The notes beneath the pieces were generated by a model. It was given only the letters and a program-made list of their open reading frames with translations. It searched no databases and was not told the DNA's origin. Below are positions 33,835-42,062 of a DNA stretch of 64,000 nucleotides, in pieces (the first letter of the stretch is position 1; every line of letters begins with the position of its first letter). Made by a program: the position numbers and the translations under genes. This DNA is from an uncultured Sutterella sp. (GTDB lineage Bacteria > Pseudomonadota > Gammaproteobacteria > Burkholderiales > Burkholderiaceae_F): NCBI GenBank assembly GCA_900545275.1, contig UQYG01000008.1, positions 62,001-126,000 of the forward strand, written 5' to 3'.

Positions 33835-34683
33835 ATGTCGAATCAGAACGCGCCCCACCGCGTCCCGCTCTCCGAACTCGGTCAGCGCCGCATCCAGGCC
33901 GTAAAATCCAAGGGGATTTACGTTCTCCCCAACGCCTTCACCGCCGCGGCGCTCTTCGCCGCCTTCTACGGGATCATCCAGGCGATGAACGGGGACTTCG
34001 GAACGGCCGCCGTCGCCGTCTTCTTCTCCATGATGTTCGACGGAATGGACGGTCGAGTCGCCCGCCTCACGCACACGCAAAGCGAATTCGGCGTCCAGAT
34101 GGACAGTCTCGCCGACGCGGTTTCCTTCGGTATCGCCCCCGCCCTCATCGTCTACGAATACGCGCTCGTCGACCTCGGCAAGCTCGGTTGGGCCACGGCC
34201 TTCATCTACGCGCTCTGCGCGATTCTTCGTCTCGCACGCTTCAACTGCAACGTGGGCGTCGTGAGCAAGAATTACTTCCAGGGGCTTCCGAGCCCGGCCG
34301 CCGCGGCGCTCGTCTGCGGCTTCGTATGGCTCGGCGTCGAAAACAAGCTTCCGGAATTCGTCGTTGAACACCGCTCGTGGCTGGCTCTCATCGTCACCTT
34401 CTACGCGGGTCTCACGATGGTCTGCAACGCCCCCTTCTTCTCGGGCAAGTCCTACGCCGTCGTGCGCACGATCCCCTTCTGGGTGATCGCCGTGGGGTCG
34501 CTCCTCTTCATCGTGGCTTCGAGCAATCCGTCGCTTTCGATCTTCATCCTCTTTTGCATCTACGCCGTTTCGGGCTTTGCCTATCAGTTCTGGCTCTACT
34601 GGACGGGTCGTCCCAATCCGGTGCTGCAGGACATTGAAACGCATCAGAAAGAAGCGGAAGAACACGATCCCGCTTCGGCCTGA
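33835..34683 (+). CDS. pssA: CDP-diacylglycerol--serine O-phosphatidyltransferase
   Basis: Integral-membrane enzyme making phosphatidylserine from CDP-diacylglycerol and serine. The 282-residue protein carries the CDP-alcohol phosphotransferase motif DG-x2-AR-x8-G-x3-D-x3-D, here DGMDGRVARL...GVQMDSLAD, and about seven to eight hydrophobic segments. The start at 33835 (MSNQNAPHRVPLSE) has AAGGGA upstream. The product feeds Psd, encoded on the opposite strand 0.8 kb away. A strong terminator follows. Confidence 0.94.
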   Translation: MSNQNAPHRVPLSELGQRRIQAVKSKGIYVLPNAFTAAALFAAFYGIIQAMNGDFGTAAVAVFFSMMFDGMDGRVARLTHTQSEFGVQMDSLADAVSFGIAPALIVYEYALVDLGKLGWATAFIYALCAILRLARFNCNVGVVSKNYFQGLPSPAAAALVCGFVWLGVENKLPEFVVEHRSWLALIVTFYAGLTMVCNAPFFSGKSYAVVRTIPFWVIAVGSLLFIVASSNPSLSIFILFCIYAVSGFAYQFWLYWTGRPNPVLQDIETHQKEAEEHDPASA

Positions 34684-34702
34684 GACCTCATTTGACCGTT
34701 AC

Positions 34703-34739
34703 GAAACGGCGCGTCCTCACGGAGTTCGCGCCGTTTTTT
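34703..34739 (+). terminator. Intrinsic terminator after pssA
   Basis: AAACGGCGCG and CGCGCCGTTT stem followed by a T run; it ends five bases before the start codon of the next gene. Confidence 0.85.
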
Positions 34740-34744
34740 GCATC

Positions 34745-35422
34745 ATGCCCCACGACGCCTTTTCCTTCGAGCTTCTCCTTGCGCTCTCCCGTACGCCGCA
34801 GACGGCGGAGACGATCCGCCGCAAACTCTCCGAACGGGGCGTGCGCGCGCCGCTGCGCTCGATTCAGACGAAGCTTGAGCGCCTCGCCGAATATCCGCGC
34901 TATCCGATCGTAATCGACCGCTCGAGCGCTCCCTTCACCTACGCCTGGCGGGAACGCGCCCCCGCCGTGACGGTCCCGGGAGAAGACGAAGCGCAGCGAC
35001 TCCTTTCGGCCCTCTCGCGGGCCTTCGCCGCGAAGCGTCAGCCGCTTTACCGCGACCCCGTGCCGCTCGAGCGCCGAATCGAGCGTTTCCCGGTGATTCT
35101 CGAAGAAAGCGACGAGTCTTCCGAAAAGATTTCCCCGCTCGTCTTCTCGCGCGTCCTTGCGGCCGTGCGGGAGCAGCGTCTCATCGCCGCGACGGTGCTT
35201 TTCGAGAAAGCGCCCGTCCGACGCGGCCGCTTTCTGCGTCCGCTCGGTCTTGCGGTCCGTCCCGCCGGCTTTGCGCTCATCGCCGTCGACGAGGAAAACC
35301 GGTCCGTACGCGTGGAACTTTCGCGCCTCGAGTCGGTGAAGCTTCTTCCCTCCTACCTGCCCCTGCCCGACGGTATCGAAACGAATCTCGAGCGGGCCGC
35401 GGCCGCGGCCGTCCCGCTTTGA
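34745..35422 (+). CDS. Putative HTH/WYL-type transcriptional regulator
   Basis: A 225-residue protein. An N-terminal winged-helix-like segment (about residues 5-65; TAETIRRKLSERGVRAPLRSIQTKLERLAEYP) resembles the HTH of YafY-type regulators. The C-terminal half (about 120-205) has the beta-rich pattern of a WYL domain without a literal WYL triplet. WYL proteins bind nucleic acid or nucleotide ligands and often control stress responses. The start codon lies five bases after the pssA terminator with no ribosome-binding site, so it may be leaderless or start elsewhere. Assignment is by pattern and is tentative. Confidence 0.6.
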   Translation: MPHDAFSFELLLALSRTPQTAETIRRKLSERGVRAPLRSIQTKLERLAEYPRYPIVIDRSSAPFTYAWRERAPAVTVPGEDEAQRLLSALSRAFAAKRQPLYRDPVPLERRIERFPVILEESDESSEKISPLVFSRVLAAVREQRLIAATVLFEKAPVRRGRFLRPLGLAVRPAGFALIAVDEENRSVRVELSRLESVKLLPSYLPLPDGIETNLERAAAAAVPL

Positions 35423-35448
35423 ATCCCGATCTGCGCCCCCAAAAAAAG

Positions 35449-35490
35449 AAAAGGTTCGCCCCCGTCGAGGAAGCGAACCTTTTTCGTTTT
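35449..35490. terminator. Bidirectional terminator between the WYL gene and psd
   Basis: AAGGTTCGC and GCGAACCTT form the stem, with A-rich sequence before and TTTTTCGTTTT after, serving convergent genes. Confidence 0.85.
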
Positions 35491-35511
35491 GGTCGGGACC
35501 GACGAAAAACG

Positions 35512-36159
35512 TCAGATGCGCGCAATCGTCGAGAGAACGCCCGTCACCTTGTCGCCGATCGTGACCTTCACTTCGGCGTCGGTCGGCAGATACACGTCCA
35601 CGCGCGAACCGAAGCGGATGAAGCCGTAGCGCTGACCGCGCTCGAGCCGATCGCCTTCCTGCGTGTAGCAGAGAATGCGGCGGGCGACGAGGCCGGCCAC
35701 CTGCACGAAAGTGATGCGGCGGCCGTCGTCCATGCGGACGGTCACGGCGTTTCGTTCGTTTTCGGTCGAAGCCTTGTCAAGATCCGCGTTCACGAAAGTG
35801 CCCGGCGTGTAGCGGACCGTTTCGACGGTGCCCGAAACCGGCGCCTTCTGGCTGTGCACGTTGAAGACGTTCATGAAGATCGAGATCTTCAGCGCCTCTT
35901 CGCCCGTCACGGGGTCTTGGGCGCGCTCGACCTTGCAGACGCGCCCGTCGACGGGACTCACCACGGCGCGCTCGTCAAGCGGCAGTTCGCGCACGGGGTC
36001 GCGGAAGAACTGAAAGCTGAAGAGAAAGAGAAGGAGAAATACGTGTCCGAGGAAGTCCCAGTCGATCACCCAGTAGAAAAGAAGGGCGACGACGGCGAGG
36101 CCCGTCAAAATGGGCCAGCCTTCACGGGCGATGATGGGATACGGAGGGAGTTTGTTCAC
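35512..36159 (-). CDS. psd: Phosphatidylserine decarboxylase proenzyme (short, PSD-B type)
   Basis: Makes phosphatidylethanolamine from phosphatidylserine. The 215-residue protein has two hydrophobic N-terminal segments, FFRDPVRELP, the signature ISIFMNVFNVHSQ and the self-cleavage region GFIRFGSRVDVYLP, whose Ser becomes the pyruvoyl group in this short class. The start is a GTG at 36159 with GGAG nine bases upstream; the upstream ATG at 36246 adds a stretch unlike the family. A minus-strand GCTACAAT -10 lies at 36228-36223. Confidence 0.93.
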   Translation of the reverse strand: MNKLPPYPIIAREGWPILTGLAVVALLFYWVIDWDFLGHVFLLLFLFSFQFFRDPVRELPLDERAVVSPVDGRVCKVERAQDPVTGEEALKISIFMNVFNVHSQKAPVSGTVETVRYTPGTFVNADLDKASTENERNAVTVRMDDGRRITFVQVAGLVARRILCYTQEGDRLERGQRYGFIRFGSRVDVYLPTDAEVKVTIGDKVTGVLSTIARI

Positions 36160-36222
36160 AGTGGGAAGCTCCAATGAGAGGCCCGCGGGCGAACGCTCGA
36201 GCGCGGGAACGATGGATGGAGG

Positions 36223-36270
36223 ATTGTAGCAAACTGCGGCGCCCATCTAGCGCTCTCCTTCGCGTACAAT
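36223..36270. promoter_or_regulatory. Divergent, partly overlapping promoters of psd and the membrane protein gene
   Basis: TACAAT on the minus strand at 36228-36223 (psd) and on the plus strand at 36265-36270 (downstream gene). The -35 regions expected for each overlap in the 36-base gap, so the two promoters may compete or share a regulator. Confidence 0.45.
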
Positions 36271-36303
36271 GCGCAACCGAATCCAACCGACTTTCTTTCA
36301 GCC

Positions 36304-36864
36304 ATGACCAGTCCGATCACCTTTCTCGTCGTCGTCCTCGCGCTCGCTCTCGGGCTCTATCAGATCTTCCGGGCCCTGCGCCTTCTCAAGAAGCCGAACC
36401 TTCTGAAAAACCACGCTTCGGGCGTCTACGAACTCCCCGAAGAGGAAAGAAACCGCGTCTTCGGCGGCCGGGATCCCGAAGAGGTCGTCTCGGGCGAAGT
36501 GCTCAAGACCGTTTTGAAGACGGGCAAGGTCCCCGTCCTCAAGGAAACGCCCGTCATGGCCCTTCCCACCATCACGCGTTCGCGCCTGCAGATGCTCATG
36601 GTCTTCGGCTGGGGCGCGGCGCTGATTCTTCTCTACGTCTATCTTCTGCTCAATCCTTCGGCGCTCGACATCGATCCGATCATCTTTCACACCTTCTCGA
36701 TCGCCCTCGTTCTGATTCTCGCGGGCGCGGGATTCAACGCCGTCGCCATGCTGCGGGTCGTCCTCATTCACTACTGGATTGCCGAGCGCTGCATTGAAGC
36801 GGGCCTCGCCAAACCGGAAGACATCGCCCCCAAGGCGAACGACAAGAAGAACGGCTCCCGCTGA
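36304..36864 (+). CDS. Conserved-looking membrane protein of unknown function
   Basis: A 186-residue protein not recognised. It has one N-terminal hydrophobic segment (about 5-23), a charged region (30-95), two closely spaced hydrophobic segments (about 98-117 and 128-157) and a charged C-terminus rich in Lys and Asn. Codon use and GC match the neighbours, and a -10 element lies 34 bases upstream, so it is likely real. It diverges from psd; a role in the envelope is possible but not shown. Confidence 0.75.
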   Translation: MTSPITFLVVVLALALGLYQIFRALRLLKKPNLLKNHASGVYELPEEERNRVFGGRDPEEVVSGEVLKTVLKTGKVPVLKETPVMALPTITRSRLQMLMVFGWGAALILLYVYLLLNPSALDIDPIIFHTFSIALVLILAGAGFNAVAMLRVVLIHYWIAERCIEAGLAKPEDIAPKANDKKNGSR

Positions 36865-36882
36865 TTCTCTTTCCGATTTCCA

Positions 36883-36925
36883 AAACGACGCCCCCGAAGG
36901 AGCATTCCCGCGGGGGCGTTTCGTT
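36883..36925. terminator. Bidirectional terminator between convergent genes
   Basis: ACGCCCCCG and CGGGGGCGT form the stem around a 14-base loop, followed by TTTCGTT. Confidence 0.75.
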
Positions 36926-36947
36926 CGTGCAGGGTTCGGTCGGAGCG

Positions 36948-37847
36948 TCAGTGACGCACGACGAGAAGCGGCACCTTGCACTCGGCCGCGATATGCATGG
37001 CGGTCGAGCCGAGAACGGCAGACTTGAAGTTGCCGTAACCGTGCGAGCCGATCACGAGGATGTCGAGCTCGCTCTTTGCGTATTCGGCGATGGCGTCGCT
37101 CGCGAAGCCCGTGAGTTTTTCGGCCTGAACGGGCACGTCCGCCTGTTCGAAGCGCTTCAGAACCGGTTCGACGGTCTTTTCGAACTCTTCGGCCGTACTC
37201 TTTTCAAACTCTTCCGTCGTGACGGTCGGCATCACGTACTCGACGCTCGTCGTCGCCACAAGCGTCTGATAGTCGCGCACGACGTGAAGCACACGGAAGT
37301 CCGGATCGGCGCCGAAGAAGTCCTTGTGCGCGAGCACGTAGTCGGTCGCAGCTTCGCCGTAGGCCGAACCGTCTACCGCAATCCCGACGCGCAGGCGATC
37401 CCCCGTCTTGGGCACTTCGTCGCGAAGGAGCAGAAGCGGACGCTTCGATTCGGCGAGCACCGCGTTCGAAACGGAGCCGAGAAAGAGACTCTTCCAAAGC
37501 GACTGTCCGCGCGAACCCATGACGATCAGGTCGGCATCGAGATCCTCGGCCTCTTTGGCGATCACCTTGCCGGGCTCGCCGCCGCGGACGACCTCCTTCG
37601 CCTGAAAGCCCGCGGCGCGGATTTCCCCGCGAAGCGACTCGAAGACCCGCTCCCCTTCGGTGCGGTAATAGGATTCGAGCGACTCGAGCGAGAGCATCTC
37701 CACGAGACGCTGCGGAACGACGTTCTGCACGGTGAGCAGTTCGATCTCGGGATTCTGCCCGAGCATCGTTTCGCGCCCGGCCAAAAAGCGCACGGCGGCG
37801 CGGCTGCTCGCACTGCCGTCTACGGGCACGAGAATTCGCATGGTCAT
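36948..37847 (-). CDS. Tandem universal stress protein (UspA family)
   Basis: A 299-residue protein with two UspA domains. The first (about 1-145) starts MRILVPVDGSASS and ends with the nucleotide-binding pattern GSRGQSLWKSLFLGSVSNAVL. The second (about 150-299) starts LRVGIAVDGSAYG and ends with GSHGYGNFKSAVLGSTAMHI. G-2x-G-9x-G-S/T patterns in both suggest ATP binding. The start at 37847 has GGAGGAA five bases upstream. A GCTACAAT -10 lies at 37934-37929. Role: stress endurance, exact function unknown. Confidence 0.9.
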   Translation of the reverse strand: MTMRILVPVDGSASSRAAVRFLAGRETMLGQNPEIELLTVQNVVPQRLVEMLSLESLESYYRTEGERVFESLRGEIRAAGFQAKEVVRGGEPGKVIAKEAEDLDADLIVMGSRGQSLWKSLFLGSVSNAVLAESKRPLLLLRDEVPKTGDRLRVGIAVDGSAYGEAATDYVLAHKDFFGADPDFRVLHVVRDYQTLVATTSVEYVMPTVTTEEFEKSTAEEFEKTVEPVLKRFEQADVPVQAEKLTGFASDAIAEYAKSELDILVIGSHGYGNFKSAVLGSTAMHIAAECKVPLLVVRH

Positions 37848-37981
37848 GATTTCCTCCTTTGGAGTGATTGCGGGAGCGGAAATTTCCGCCGCCTCGGGCA
37901 AAACGCGAAAACTTTGCGTTTTGGTTTCATTGTAGCCTGACGACCCGATCCGTTCGAAGAAAAAAGTTTTCATTGTCCCGA

Positions 37982-38010
37982 CTTGAGATTTCCGCCGGGA
38001 ACCCCCATAT
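37982..38010 (+). promoter_or_regulatory. Heat-shock (sigma-32/RpoH type) promoter of hslO
   Basis: CTTGAGA (37982-37988) and CCCCATAT (38003-38010) with a 14-base spacer match the RpoH consensus CTTGAAA-N13-15-CCCCATNT at all but one -35 base. The expected start point is about 30 bases before the hslO start codon. Confidence 0.8.
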
Positions 38011-38046
38011 AAAAGGGAAACACATCTGGCCTCTAGGCAATTTCGT

Positions 38047-38952
38047 ATGGACAATCTCCAAAAACTGTATTTCGACAAAGCCGCCGTCCGCGGTGAAACC
38101 GTGATCCTCGGCCCCTCGCTCGAAGCGGCCGTTGAGCATCAGAACCTTCCGACGGCCGTCAAGACCCTCGTGGGCGAGATGGCGGCTTCTGCCCTTCTCT
38201 GCGCGGCGGCGCTCGAATTCGACGGCTCCGTCGTTCTGCAGGCGCAGGGCGACGACAAGGCCCCCATCCGCCTCATCGTGGTCGACGTCTCCAAGGACCT
38301 CTCCTTCCGCATCAACGTGACGATGCGCGACTGGGAGGAAGGAATCTCCGAGAAGGCGGGACTGCGCGAACTCCTCAATCCCGCGGGCGGGGCGCGCTGC
38401 GCCCTCATCCTCGACGCCTCGAACCGTCCCAACGGCGAAGCGCCCTACCAGGGGGTCGTGGTCCTTGAAGGCGATTCCTTTGCCGAAGCGATGGAACAGT
38501 ACTTCGCCCGCTCCGAACAGGTCGAGACCACCCTGCGTCTCGCTTCCGACGGCAAGCGCGCGGGCGGCGTCATGGTGCAGAAGCTTCCCTCGACGGGCGG
38601 CGTTCTCCCCGAAGACTTCGACGCCGACGGTTGGGAGCGCGTGCGTCTTTTTGCGAAGTCCGCCAAGGACGAAGAACTCCTCACGCTCGAACCCGAAGAA
38701 ATGAACCGCCGTCTCTTCTGGGAAGAGTCCCCGCGCGTGACGCTCGAAAAGCCCGTCGCCTTCCGCTGCACGTGCTCGCCCGAACGGATCGAAAACATCC
38801 TTCTGCAGTTCGACCGCAAAGAACTCCTGGAAAAGGGCTCGAAGGACCTCACCGTCACCTGCCGCTTCTGCGGAAAGCAGTATGTCTTCTCGCAGGCCGA
38901 CATCGACCGGATCTTCGAAGAAAACCACCGCAATCATCCGCGTCCGAGCTGA
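38047..38952 (+). CDS. hslO: Redox-activated chaperone Hsp33
   Basis: Cytoplasmic holdase switched on by oxidation. The 301-residue protein has the N-terminal substrate-binding domain (MDNLQKLYF; FDGSVVLQAQGD) and the C-terminal zinc switch with CTC (CxC) and CRFC (CxxC) separated by about 30 residues. Length is slightly above E. coli Hsp33. It follows a clear sigma-32 type promoter, fitting a heat-shock gene, and has its own terminator. Confidence 0.95.
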   Translation: MDNLQKLYFDKAAVRGETVILGPSLEAAVEHQNLPTAVKTLVGEMAASALLCAAALEFDGSVVLQAQGDDKAPIRLIVVDVSKDLSFRINVTMRDWEEGISEKAGLRELLNPAGGARCALILDASNRPNGEAPYQGVVVLEGDSFAEAMEQYFARSEQVETTLRLASDGKRAGGVMVQKLPSTGGVLPEDFDADGWERVRLFAKSAKDEELLTLEPEEMNRRLFWEESPRVTLEKPVAFRCTCSPERIENILLQFDRKELLEKGSKDLTVTCRFCGKQYVFSQADIDRIFEENHRNHPRPS

Positions 38953-38978
38953 CCGGACTCGACGGAAGATCCTCCGAC

Positions 38979-39010
38979 GGGGCGGCCCGCATAGGGGTCG
39001 CCCCTTTTTT
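38979..39010 (+). terminator. Intrinsic terminator after hslO
   Basis: GGGGCG and CGCCCC arms with a 14-base loop, followed by six T residues. Confidence 0.78.
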
Positions 39011-39026
39011 CATTGCGTCCTCAGCT

Positions 39027-40169
39027 TCACACCCATCCCTTCTTGCGGAAGGCGCGCAGCTTCTCGGTGAAGTACTTCATTTCCTCGGGAAGTCCCAGAG
39101 AGATGCGGCACCATTCGACGGCGGGCGGGAAGGGACGGCCCACCATGATGTTTTCCTCCTTCATCATCCGATCCGCAAAGGGCTTGAGGGGAGCCTTGAG
39201 GTTGACGAAGACGAAGTTCGTTTGACTCGGCAGGTATTCAAGACCCAGCTCGTCGAGACAATCCGTAAGAATTTTGCGCGATTCGTCGTTCAGGGCCTTC
39301 GAGCGCTTGAGAAAGTCCGCGTCGTTCAATTCGGCGAGCGCCGCCTCGATCGTGCAGTTGTTCATCATGATGTCGTAGGCGACGTGCTTTTTCACGCGCT
39401 CGATCACCTTCGGAGCCGCGTAAGCGAAACCCAGGCGCAGGCCGGCCATGGCGAAGATCTTCGAGAAGGTCTTGAGAACGACCACGTTTTCAAAGCCTTC
39501 CTTGACGAGTCCCGTCGTCGTGCGGAAAACCTTCGGGTCCGCAAACTCGGCGTAGGCTTCGTCGACGAGGAACATCGTGCGCGCGGGCTTTTCGCGGATC
39601 CACGCGAGAAGCGCGTCGCCGTCGCAGGCGGTCGACGTGGGGTTGTTCGGGTTGACGAAATAGACGATGACGGGCCCCTCCTGAGCGGCCTTCGCGGCCG
39701 CGGCCTTCATCGCCGGAACGTCGATCGACCACTTCGGCCCCATCGGAACCTTGACGACGGGAAGCCCGTTCTTCTTGGCCGTATCCTCGCCGTCGCTGTA
39801 CGTCAACTCCGGAACGACAAGCTTCACGCCCGGCTCGATGTAGGCTTCGACCGACGCGCGGATCGCTTCGGCCGAGCCGTGCGTCGGGAGAATGTTCGCG
39901 GGCGTGCCGCCGATGAAGTCGGCCATCGCCTTTCTCAAAACTTCCACCCGCACGAACGGATAGCGCGAAGCCTGCGCGGTCGCCTCCGCCACGGCCTTGC
40001 GCGCCGCGGGGCTCAGACCCAGAGGGTTCTCGTTGAAGGAAAGAAGCATCGGCCGCCCCTTCGCGGGCGGCGTGAAGGCGGAAGCGTCCGCGGCGCGGGC
40101 GGCTTCGCCCGAAGCCAAAAGCGGCACGGCGGCGGAGGCCATCAAAAGAGATCGGCGGCTCAAGGTCAT
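39027..40169 (-). CDS. Exported PLP-dependent aminotransferase, HisC-like (class I/II)
   Basis: A 380-residue fold-type I aminotransferase related to histidinol-phosphate aminotransferase. Catalytic residues are intact: NPNNPT (173-178), Asp203 in LVDEAY, Lys237 in TFSKIF (PLP Schiff base) and Arg245. Unusually it begins with a signal-like sequence MTLSRRSLLMASAAVPLLA containing RR at residues 5-6 and a cut site near ARA-AD (residue 27), pointing to Tat export of the folded, PLP-loaded enzyme. Core histidine synthesis would need a cytoplasmic enzyme, so a periplasmic amino acid or keto acid role is likelier. No transporter is adjacent. Confidence 0.85.
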   Translation of the reverse strand: MTLSRRSLLMASAAVPLLASGEAARAADASAFTPPAKGRPMLLSFNENPLGLSPAARKAVAEATAQASRYPFVRVEVLRKAMADFIGGTPANILPTHGSAEAIRASVEAYIEPGVKLVVPELTYSDGEDTAKKNGLPVVKVPMGPKWSIDVPAMKAAAAKAAQEGPVIVYFVNPNNPTSTACDGDALLAWIREKPARTMFLVDEAYAEFADPKVFRTTTGLVKEGFENVVVLKTFSKIFAMAGLRLGFAYAAPKVIERVKKHVAYDIMMNNCTIEAALAELNDADFLKRSKALNDESRKILTDCLDELGLEYLPSQTNFVFVNLKAPLKPFADRMMKEENIMVGRPFPPAVEWCRISLGLPEEMKYFTEKLRAFRKKGWV

Positions 40170-40395
40170 GATCGTTCTCCGAGTGTCTTCGGAAGGCGCG
40201 CAAAGAGCGCTCCCGGAGCGCCCTTCGGCCTTTCTCTCCGATCATTATGGGCGGGGGACCCAGGGCATCGGCTTGGCCGACCCTCGATTTCTTTGCCCAG
40301 TTTCGCTTCTCTTGTCGGCGCGCAGAAGGAATACGCGCTCCTCACTAAGAAGAACGCCCGAGAGATTCCTCTCCCAGGCGTCTCGAGTGTCTTTT

Positions 40396-41055
40396 TCAGC
40401 CTTTGATGAAGCGGGCGAGTTCCGCAACCGTGTCGCAGAGAATCGTCGGTTTCGAGAGCACGAGATCGCGCCTCGGCTGCGCGCCGTAGGTCATCGCCGC
40501 GACGTCGCAGCCGTAGCGCTGCGCCATCACGATGTCGTGTACCGTGTCGCCCACCATGAGCGTCCTCTCCTTCGGAATGCCGGTGTAGAGGCCGATTTCT
40601 TCGAGCATGTCGGGATTGGGCTTGGGCGCCGTTTCTTCGGCCGTTCGGGTGATCGAAAAGAGTTCCTCGACGTTCGTGCGGTCGAAGACGCGCCGCAGGC
40701 CCGCGCGGCTCTTTCCCGTCGCGACGGCGAGCGTTACGCCCTCGGCACGAAGGAGCCGCATGAGGTCTTCGATTCCTTCGAAAAGGCACACGTCGCGCTC
40801 GTGCGGCAGATACCAGGCCCTGTAGGCCTCGTTGAATTCGTCGAGGCGCTCGGCCGGACAGTCGGGAACCGCAATCGCCATGGCGCTTGCCCAGTCGAGT
40901 CCGATGACCGACGACGCGGTCTTTCGGTCGGGGACGCGGCAGCCGAGCGCCGAGGCCGCCTGACGGATGCCTTCGGCGATGAGACCCGTCGTGTCCATGA
41001 CGGTGCCGTCCCAGTCGAAAACGACAAGATCGTACTTTCGGGGGGTGGAGGTCAT
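40396..41055 (-). CDS. HAD-superfamily phosphatase (phosphoglycolate phosphatase-like)
   Basis: A 219-residue HAD hydrolase. Motif I is VVFDWDGTVMD (nucleophile Asp), motif II ATGKS, motif III KPNPDM, and motif IV VGDTVHDI. The alpha-helical cap is type C1, as in phosphoglycolate phosphatase. It overlaps rluC by four bases (ATGA), so the two are co-translated; rluC-HAD pairing is common in betaproteobacteria. Exact substrate unknown. Confidence 0.88.
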   Translation of the reverse strand: MTSTPRKYDLVVFDWDGTVMDTTGLIAEGIRQAASALGCRVPDRKTASSVIGLDWASAMAIAVPDCPAERLDEFNEAYRAWYLPHERDVCLFEGIEDLMRLLRAEGVTLAVATGKSRAGLRRVFDRTNVEELFSITRTAEETAPKPNPDMLEEIGLYTGIPKERTLMVGDTVHDIVMAQRYGCDVAAMTYGAQPRRDLVLSKPTILCDTVAELARFIKG

Positions 41056-42062
41056 TTTTGTCCTTTTTTCTCAAGAGCGGCGAGAAGCGCCTCGCAGTCG
41101 GGCCAGAGCGGCGCCTCGACGCGGACGGTCCCGCCCGTGACGGGATGCTCGAAGGCGAGCGTTCGGCTGTGCAGGAACATGCGCTTCAGAGGGACGCCCA
41201 ACGCCCCCTGCGCCACCGCACGGTTGAATTCGAAGTCTCCGTACTTGTCGTCGCCCACGAGCGGATAGCCGAGCGACAAGGAATGCACGCGGATCTGATG
41301 TGTGCGCCCCGTCAAAAGTTCGGCGTCGAGAAGCGTCACAAGACCGTAGCGCTTGAGTTTGGTGAAGATCGTGTGCGAAGGCATTCCTTCCTTTTCGTCG
41401 ACTCGCACGCGCCGCTCTCCCGAGGGAAGAAGGTAGCGCAGAAGCGGGGCCTTCACGTGGCGGCGGTCGTCGGGCCAGTCGCCTTTGACAAGCAGCGTGT
41501 AGTGCTTCTCGACGGCGCGCGTCTTCATCATTTCGTGAAAGCGCACGAGCGCCTTGCGGGTCTTGCAGAGGATGATGGCGCCGCTCGTTTCGCGGTCGAG
41601 CCGATGGGCGAGCTCCAGGAATGGAAGGTCGGGACGCGAGGCGCGCATCCGTTCGATGAGCCCGTGGGAAATCCCGGAGCCCCCGTGTGCGGCAAGGCCC
41701 GCAGGTTTGTTGACGATGAGCAGATGGCGGTCTTCAAAGAGAACGGGCACCGTTCCCTCGGCGAGCGCCGCGGGCGGCGCCTTCGTGACGGCGCGCTCCG
41801 AGACGCGCACGGGCGGAAGTCTCAGAAGATCTCCCTCGACCAGGCGCGTCTCCGCCTTGGCGCGGGCCTTGTTCACGCGCACTTCGCCCGAGCGGATGAT
41901 GCGGTAGATGTGGCTTTTCGGAACGCCCTTTGCGACGCGCACGAGAAAATTGTCGAGGCGCTGGCCGTCCGCGTCGGGACCGATGCGCACGAAACTCACG
42001 CGGTCGGAGGGAAGCGACGCGAGGTGCGCGGAGTCTTCGGGATGAATGTCGGATGTCGTCAT
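41052..42062 (-). CDS. rluC: 23S rRNA pseudouridine(955/2504/2580) synthase
   Basis: RluA-family synthase of 336 residues: S4 domain (about 30-95; RLDNFLVRVAKGVPKSHIYRII) and catalytic domain with HRLDRETSGAIILC (Asp nucleophile), then GRTHQIRVHSLSLG. The position beside rne, on the opposite strand, is the conserved place of rluC. The start at 42062 aligns with relatives; an in-frame ATG at 42401 would add 113 unrelated residues and is rejected. Confidence 0.94.
   Translation of the reverse strand: MTTSDIHPEDSAHLASLPSDRVSFVRIGPDADGQRLDNFLVRVAKGVPKSHIYRIIRSGEVRVNKARAKAETRLVEGDLLRLPPVRVSERAVTKAPPAALAEGTVPVLFEDRHLLIVNKPAGLAAHGGSGISHGLIERMRASRPDLPFLELAHRLDRETSGAIILCKTRKALVRFHEMMKTRAVEKHYTLLVKGDWPDDRRHVKAPLLRYLLPSGERRVRVDEKEGMPSHTIFTKLKRYGLVTLLDAELLTGRTHQIRVHSLSLGYPLVGDDKYGDFEFNRAVAQGALGVPLKRMFLHSRTLAFEHPVTGGTVRVEAPLWPDCEALLAALEKKGQK

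Noticed and set aside
39027..40169. Naming the exported aminotransferase hisC
   Set aside because: The signal peptide makes a histidine-biosynthetic role doubtful and no other his gene is near; only the fold family is supported.
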